The notes under the pieces: generated by a model
The model's database searches: none
What the model was told of the DNA's origin: nothing
What the model saw: only the letters and a program-made list of their open reading frames with translations
Assembly: GCA_016841675.1 (NCBI GenBank)
Contig: JAENYQ010000009.1
Span: forward strand, 1-64,000
DNA: 64,000 nt
Direction: 5' to 3'
DNA from: Desulfotomaculum sp.
GTDB taxonomy: Bacteria; Bacillota; Desulfotomaculia; Desulfotomaculales; Desulfallaceae
Program-made: the position numbers and the translations under genes
In this document: piece after piece, positions 60,129-64,000 of the stretch
Numbering within the stretch: position 1 is the stretch's first letter
How the letters are laid out: each line of letters starts with the position of its first letter

Positions 60129-60788
60129 ATGGCGCCCAGACATAATTTCGACAAACAGCTTAAAGAGATCCAACAGGACATTCTCAGACTGGGTAGCCTG
60201 GTGGAGCAAGCCCTGTATGATTCCGTACAGGCCCTGATAAGCCTGGATGTTGCCGCTGCCGGGCAGGTAATTATGAAGGATGAGTTGATTGATCAATTGT
60301 GCCTAGAAATTGAGGAAAAGTGTGTTTGGGTAATCGCAACCCAGCAGCCCATGGCCGGGGACCTGCGGATGGCGGTGGCCGGTATTAAAATTATAATCAG
60401 CCTGGAGCGCATGGGCGATCACTGTGTAGATATCTCCCGGGCCACCATGTGCCTGTCCGGCGGGGCATTGACTGCCCATTCTGTGGAGTATATACCCGAA
60501 ATGGCTGATATTGTGCAGCAAATGGTAAAGGACGGTTTGGATGCTTACGTAACCAGAAACGTAGAAAAAGCCAAAGCCATGTGCGCCATGGATGACTTGG
60601 TGGATTTCATTTATAACCGTATTTTTCGCGAGTTAATTGCTTGCGTTAAAGAACATCCCGTTCACGCATACCAGATGGCCTATCTGCTGTACGTTAATAG
60701 GTACATCGAGCGTATCGCTGATCACGCCACTAATATCGGGGAAGCGGTTATCTACCTGGTGACAGGCGAACGACGGGAATTGAATTAA
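60129..60788 (+). CDS. phoU: PhoU, phosphate signalling regulator
   Basis: A 219-residue two-repeat helical protein with PhoU signature acidic metal-binding motifs, EIEEKCVWVIATQQPMAGDL in the first repeat and DDLVDFIYNRIFRELIA in the second, then YIERIADHATNIGEAVIYLV. It modulates PhoR and Pi transport. GAAGGGGG precedes the ATG. Third gene of the Pho unit; no pst transporter genes are seen in the window. A gene-free stretch with a MITE follows. Confidence 0.92.
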   Translation: MAPRHNFDKQLKEIQQDILRLGSLVEQALYDSVQALISLDVAAAGQVIMKDELIDQLCLEIEEKCVWVIATQQPMAGDLRMAVAGIKIIISLERMGDHCVDISRATMCLSGGALTAHSVEYIPEMADIVQQMVKDGLDAYVTRNVEKAKAMCAMDDLVDFIYNRIFRELIACVKEHPVHAYQMAYLLYVNRYIERIADHATNIGEAVIYLVTGERRELN

Positions 60789-60966
60789 CGGAAAATCAGC
60801 AAAGGGGAAACACATCTGCTGATAGGTTAGAATTAAAGGGACCCACTTTCTAGTCCGCTAAGGGATAATTAAGTGGCTTTCTTTGCTTTTAGCTTTTTTT
60901 GCATTTATAGGAAGGAAATTTGTGTTTTACGGGGTAATTAGTATAATGCAAACATTATTTAATAAT

Positions 60967-61189
60967 ATGACGATACTGTTAACTCAGTAAGTGGTACAGC
61001 GTCTTGTCATTGCTATGAATGCAAGAACTTAAGAACCTTTTAAGCCTGTCATTCTGAGCGCAGCGAAGAATCTTAAAACCAGATCCTTCGCTAACGCTCT
61101 TAGATGACAGCTCTCCCCCGCGGTGCGCAATTGTTTATTAAAAATGTATATCTCATCAATGGGGATTACTGAGTAAAGGGAATAATCAT
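60967..61189. repeat. MITE-like element, copy 3 (enlarged)
   Basis: A 223-bp element: left arm 60967-60990 (ACTCAGTAA), right arm 61166-61189 (TTACTGAGTAAAGGG). The interior holds an additional GTCATTGCTATGAATGCAAG unit before the TGTCATTCTGAGCG hairpin, which is also found at 44507, so it is about 50 bp longer than copies 1 and 2. It ends 24 bp upstream of the HlyD-like start. Confidence 0.7.
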
Positions 61190-61213
61190 TTATTAATTAA
61201 AGGGGGGAGCGGA

Positions 61214-62161
61214 GTGGGAAAATATAAGATACGCCCCGCCCGTCTTATTCCCGCATTAATCATAACCTTCTGCATAGTCGGCCTTTTTTTGTGGGCTCTG
61301 TGGGTATCCGTAGCCTGGGCCAAAAGTGCGGTGCTGCTGCGGATGCTGGACATCAGGTTCATGGCCCGCGATGAAATTACCGAAACCGTGCCGGCCTCGG
61401 GATTACTAATCAGAACCGAAGAGCCTTTTAAGGCATTGGCGTCGGGAGAACTGGAACTGAAGGCGCGGGATGGGGAGCGACTTAGGGTTGGTACACCGCT
61501 GGCTGAAATTAAAGGTGTGGGGCAGAGCACAGTGTGGAGCCCCAGGGCGGGTATTTTTTGTACCCACGTTGATGGACTGGAGAACTTGTTGGTACCTGAA
61601 ATGATTGGTGAATTGGATCTCTTGGCGGTTGAAGATATTGAACAAGTAGCACCGCCAACCGATAACATGGTTGACAGCGGCCATTTTTTTGGTAAAGTTG
61701 TAGATAATCTCCAGCCGATGTTTATACATATCCAATGGGATAACCAGGGGAGCGAAGCATCACAAGCTTTTCGAACAGGTGAAACGGCTTATCTTGTATA
61801 TAAAGGTCAGGAACTAGAAGGTCAAATTAAAGATGTCAGATCAACGGGCAGTGACGTTTACTTGGTGGTGGAGATGGGTGATTACCCGGACGAGTTTGTC
61901 CACCTGCGTAACGTGAATTTGCAGTTGGTTATCCGTAAGCTTTCCGGCTGGCTGGTCCCCAAGGAAGCAGTGGTTTTCAAAGATGGGGAGCCCGGTATTT
62001 ATATAGCTTTAAGACAGCGGGTAAACTGGGTTCCGGTATCGGTCAACGACCGTCTGGATGATACGGTGTCTATTACCGGCAGTAACCTTAGCGATGCGCT
62101 GCGTTATATTATTAACCCGGACCGGGCTAGTGAAGGTGCTCGGCTGGGAACCGGAGGTTAA
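61214..62161 (+). CDS. HlyD-family membrane-fusion-like protein
   Basis: A 315-residue protein: one transmembrane segment (ARLIPALIITFCIVGLFLWA), then an extracytoplasmic part with a lipoyl-like beta hairpin (ETVPASGLLIRTEEPFKALA; GVGQSTVWSPRAGIF) and beta-barrel region (RLGTGG end). No long coiled coil, so it is shorter than typical export adaptors. GGGGGGAGCGGA precedes the GTG. Proteins of this kind lie just upstream of ylmE in related Clostridia. Role unknown; no ABC or MFS partner beside it. Confidence 0.8.
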   Translation: MGKYKIRPARLIPALIITFCIVGLFLWALWVSVAWAKSAVLLRMLDIRFMARDEITETVPASGLLIRTEEPFKALASGELELKARDGERLRVGTPLAEIKGVGQSTVWSPRAGIFCTHVDGLENLLVPEMIGELDLLAVEDIEQVAPPTDNMVDSGHFFGKVVDNLQPMFIHIQWDNQGSEASQAFRTGETAYLVYKGQELEGQIKDVRSTGSDVYLVVEMGDYPDEFVHLRNVNLQLVIRKLSGWLVPKEAVVFKDGEPGIYIALRQRVNWVPVSVNDRLDDTVSITGSNLSDALRYIINPDRASEGARLGTGG

Positions 62162-62166
62162 TTTTT

Positions 62167-62853
62167 TTGAATGTACATGAAAATCTGCAGCATATTAGCA
62201 GCAGAATAGAGGTCGCTGCCCGCAGATCAGGTCGAAACCCCGGGGATATCCGAATAGTTGCCGTTACCAAACATGTGTCGGCAGACCGCATCAAGGAAGT
62301 TTTGGATACGGGTATCGAAGACTTGGGCGAAAACCGGGTCCAGGAGATGACAACTAAAGCCGAACTATTGCCCCCCCGGGCGCGTTGGCACATGATCGGC
62401 CATTTGCAGACCAACAAGGTCAAATACGTGGTGGGCCGGGTAGAACTGATTCATTCCCTGGACCGGTGGAAGCTGGCCCGGGAGATTGATCGGCAGGCAA
62501 CCGAACAGGGCATAATTGTTCCAACGTTGATCCAGGTAAACGTTTCTGGGGAAGATACCAAGTTTGGAATTAGCGCCAGTGAATTAATGGATTTTTTGGC
62601 GGCTCTGCAGGATTTAAACCATATTAAGGTGAAAGGATTAATGACCATAGCCCCGTATGTCGATCTTCCCGAAGAAACCAGGCCGTTTTTCAGGGAACTG
62701 CGCATACTGGCTCGGCGCTGTAATGAAAAACTGCCCGACAGAAGCCTGGAACTGCTTTCTATGGGCATGACCAATGATTTTGAGGTAGCGGTTGAAGAGG
62801 GTGCCAATATGTTACGCCTGGGCACGGCTATTTTTGGTGCCCGTAGGGGTTAA
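62167..62853 (+). CDS. ylmE: YlmE/YggS, PLP homeostasis protein
   Basis: A 228-residue PLP-binding TIM-barrel protein of the alanine-racemase-like fold; maintains vitamin B6 and amino acid balance. IRIVAVTKHV (PLP lysine at the end of strand 1), GENRVQEM, WHMIGHLQTNKVKYV, QVNVSGEDTKFGIS, GLMTIAPY and LSMGMTNDFEVAVEEGANML. TTG start behind GGAGG. Next gene is sepF, as in Bacillus. Confidence 0.93.
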   Translation: MNVHENLQHISSRIEVAARRSGRNPGDIRIVAVTKHVSADRIKEVLDTGIEDLGENRVQEMTTKAELLPPRARWHMIGHLQTNKVKYVVGRVELIHSLDRWKLAREIDRQATEQGIIVPTLIQVNVSGEDTKFGISASELMDFLAALQDLNHIKVKGLMTIAPYVDLPEETRPFFRELRILARRCNEKLPDRSLELLSMGMTNDFEVAVEEGANMLRLGTAIFGARRG

Positions 62854-62865
62854 AAACAGTAGTCC

Positions 62866-62891
62866 GGAGTCAGAATGAGAGAACGGTTTAA
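62866..62891. repeat. GGAGTCAGAATGAGAGAACGG repeat
   Basis: AGTCCGGAGTCAGAATGAGA, then GAACGG. It is the same 5' word as seen at 46227 and 34700. In the ylmE-sepF gap. Confidence 0.6.
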
Positions 62892-62951
62892 GTGTAGGGT
62901 TATGCTGACTAGAATTAACAACCTAAGTGTTAAAAAAAGGGGTGGGCTAAA

Positions 62952-63398
62952 ATGGCAAGATTGATGGACAAGATGTTAAATTTCATGGGCTTTGAGGATG
63001 AGCCGCTGGACACCGATAACGAGCGAGATTATGCCCTTAGTGAAGAGGACCGGAGCCAGCAGTCCAAGCCCAGAAAAAATCGTGGACAGGTGGTAAGCCT
63101 GCATGCGCAGCGTCAAGTGCGAGTGGTGGTAATGGAGCCTACCTCTTTTGACAATGTACAGGCAATTGCGGACAACCTTAAAAACAGGCGACCGGTGATT
63201 ATCAACCTTGAGCACGCCGATCCCGACCTGGCCAAACGGGTGGTTGACTTTGTAATGGGCATCACTTACGCGTTAAACGGTAGCATCCAAAAAGTGGGCA
63301 AAGGTATATTTTTATCCGTTCCAAGCAATATTGAAATAGATGGCGACCTGGGGGAACAACTTAACGAAAAGGGTATTTTTAACTGGCTGAAACCATAA
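62952..63398 (+). CDS. sepF: SepF, Z-ring assembly protein
   Basis: A 148-residue division protein that binds FtsZ and the membrane. Starts with a membrane-binding amphipathic helix (LMDKMLNFMGF), acidic linker, then the SepF core (VVMEPTSFDNVQAIADNLKN; VIINLEHADPDLAKRVVDF; GITYALNGSIQKVGKGIFL). AAGGGGTGGG precedes the ATG. It lies about 100 bp after ylmE behind an AGTCCGGAGTCAGAATGAGA repeat (62866-62891). Confidence 0.94.
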   Translation: MARLMDKMLNFMGFEDEPLDTDNERDYALSEEDRSQQSKPRKNRGQVVSLHAQRQVRVVVMEPTSFDNVQAIADNLKNRRPVIINLEHADPDLAKRVVDFVMGITYALNGSIQKVGKGIFLSVPSNIEIDGDLGEQLNEKGIFNWLKP

Positions 63399-63420
63399 AC
63401 TGGGGAGGATGTTTTCGTAA

Positions 63421-64000
63421 ATGCCGCTAAACAATAAAAGAATTGGCTTCATCGGCGGCGGCGCCATGGCCGAAGCTATGATTTCCGGTATTTTGAAAGC
63501 TGGTTTGATAGCGCCCGAACAGATACTGGTCAGTGATTTGAGTGACGGACGCAGGGAACATCTGCAGAAAAAATACGGGGTTGCTGCTACCCGGGATAAT
63601 ATCGGGGTAGTTAGCCATGCCGATTTATTAATCCTGGCGGTTAAACCATATGTGATGGGTGATGTACTGGCGCAAACCGGCGGCCATGTCAGTGAGAACC
63701 AAACGATTATCTCTATCGCGGCCGGCATAACCACCGAATTTATAGAAAAACTGCTGGTAGGCAAGGTGCCCGTAGTCAGGGTAATCCCTAATACTCCGGT
63801 GCTGGTGGGTGCCGGCGCCACTGCAGTTTGTTGCGGCAGGTGGGCATCTGAAAGTCACCGTCAGCTGGCCCTGACTATGTTTGGGGCTGTGGGGCTGGCG
63901 GTGCCGGTGGCAGAAAACCTGATGGATGCGGTGACAGGTCTTAGCGGCAGCGGCCCCGCATATATGTATGTTATAGCTGAGGCTATGGCCGACGCTGGAG
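63421..64000 (+). CDS. proC: ProC, pyrroline-5-carboxylate reductase (partial)
   Basis: First 193 residues of an NADPH-dependent enzyme for the last step of proline synthesis; the window ends before the stop. N-terminal Rossmann loop RIGFIGGGAMAEAMISGIL, LAVKPYVM, VRVIPNTPVLVGAGATA and the substrate site GLSGSGPAYMYVIAEAMADA. GGGGAGGAT precedes the ATG. It follows sepF at 22 bp, as ylm clusters often run into proC or ylmG. Confidence 0.93.
   Translation, partial: MPLNNKRIGFIGGGAMAEAMISGILKAGLIAPEQILVSDLSDGRREHLQKKYGVAATRDNIGVVSHADLLILAVKPYVMGDVLAQTGGHVSENQTIISIAAGITTEFIEKLLVGKVPVVRVIPNTPVLVGAGATAVCCGRWASESHRQLALTMFGAVGLAVPVAENLMDAVTGLSGSGPAYMYVIAEAMADAG

Overview
The window looks like a chromosomal segment of an anaerobic, endospore-forming member of the Bacillota, most like the Desulfotomaculum/Pelotomaculum group (Peptococcaceae sensu lato). 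The reasons are the spore-former order of the division-cell wall (dcw) cluster running into spoIIGA-sigE-sigG and the ylm genes, a meso-DAP type MurE, FeoAB, rubredoxin/rubrerythrin, a TauE/SafE anion exporter, many TTG/GTG starts behind strong Shine-Dalgarno sequences, and many dispersed hairpin repeats. Taxonomy is inferred from gene content and order; no rRNA or tRNA gene was seen.

Layout. 1-24.6 kb is an accessory/housekeeping region: NhaD/ArsB-type antiporter, CBS protein, HtrA-type lipoprotein protease, a ParA/CpaE-like ATPase with an abnormal P-loop, a beta/gamma-crystallin-like small protein, a two-gene TauE/SafE unit, acyl-CoA synthetase, radical SAM protein, two small conserved-looking proteins below 51 residues, FeoA/FeoB, a D,D-carboxypeptidase, a Na/Pi symporter homologue, a Fur-family regulator, a patatin, a MetE-like protein, histidinol phosphatase, an IS91-like transposase remnant and a probable group II intron remnant. 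24.6-49.1 kb is the dcw cluster: mraZ, rsmH, ftsL, ftsI/spoVD, murE, murF, mraY, murD, spoVE/ftsW, murG, murC, murB, murA, ftsQ, two DUF881 genes (ylxW/ylxX type), sbp, ftsA, ftsZ. 49.3-52.5 kb holds the sporulation block spoIIGA, sigE, sigG, a small secreted protein and ylmC/ymxH. 52.6-55.1 kb holds rubrerythrin/rubredoxin, a LysM-BsuPI-carbohydrate-binding-like protein and an FmdB zinc ribbon. 55.6-64 kb holds a beta-CASP nuclease, pgeF (ylmD), a PhoP/PhoR/PhoU set, an HlyD-like protein, ylmE/yggS, sepF and the start of proC.

How it fits together. MraZ probably controls its own promoter through three GTGG boxes spaced 10 bp apart. The mur genes make lipid II, FtsI and SpoVE polymerise and cross-link septal wall, FtsA/FtsZ/FtsQ/FtsL/SepF build the divisome, and SpoIIGA processes pro-sigma E once the asymmetric septum forms, followed by sigma G in the forespore. 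The Pho genes sit inside what is elsewhere the ylm (post-sigG) cluster.

The most unusual layer is the repeats. At least four families of small palindromic elements occur between genes and sometimes inside them: a 170-225 bp MITE-like element with terminal inverted repeats, a GGGGACA/TGTCCCC family, a GGAGTCA/GACTACT family and a GGGGTCAGGCCCTGC family. They appear to have added codons inside murG and to encode the C-termini of MurC and MurD. A 2.3-kb block of decayed genes between murA and ftsQ is bounded by a 192-bp direct duplication of the murA 3' end, and the right-hand copy is fused to a piece of a divergent murA.
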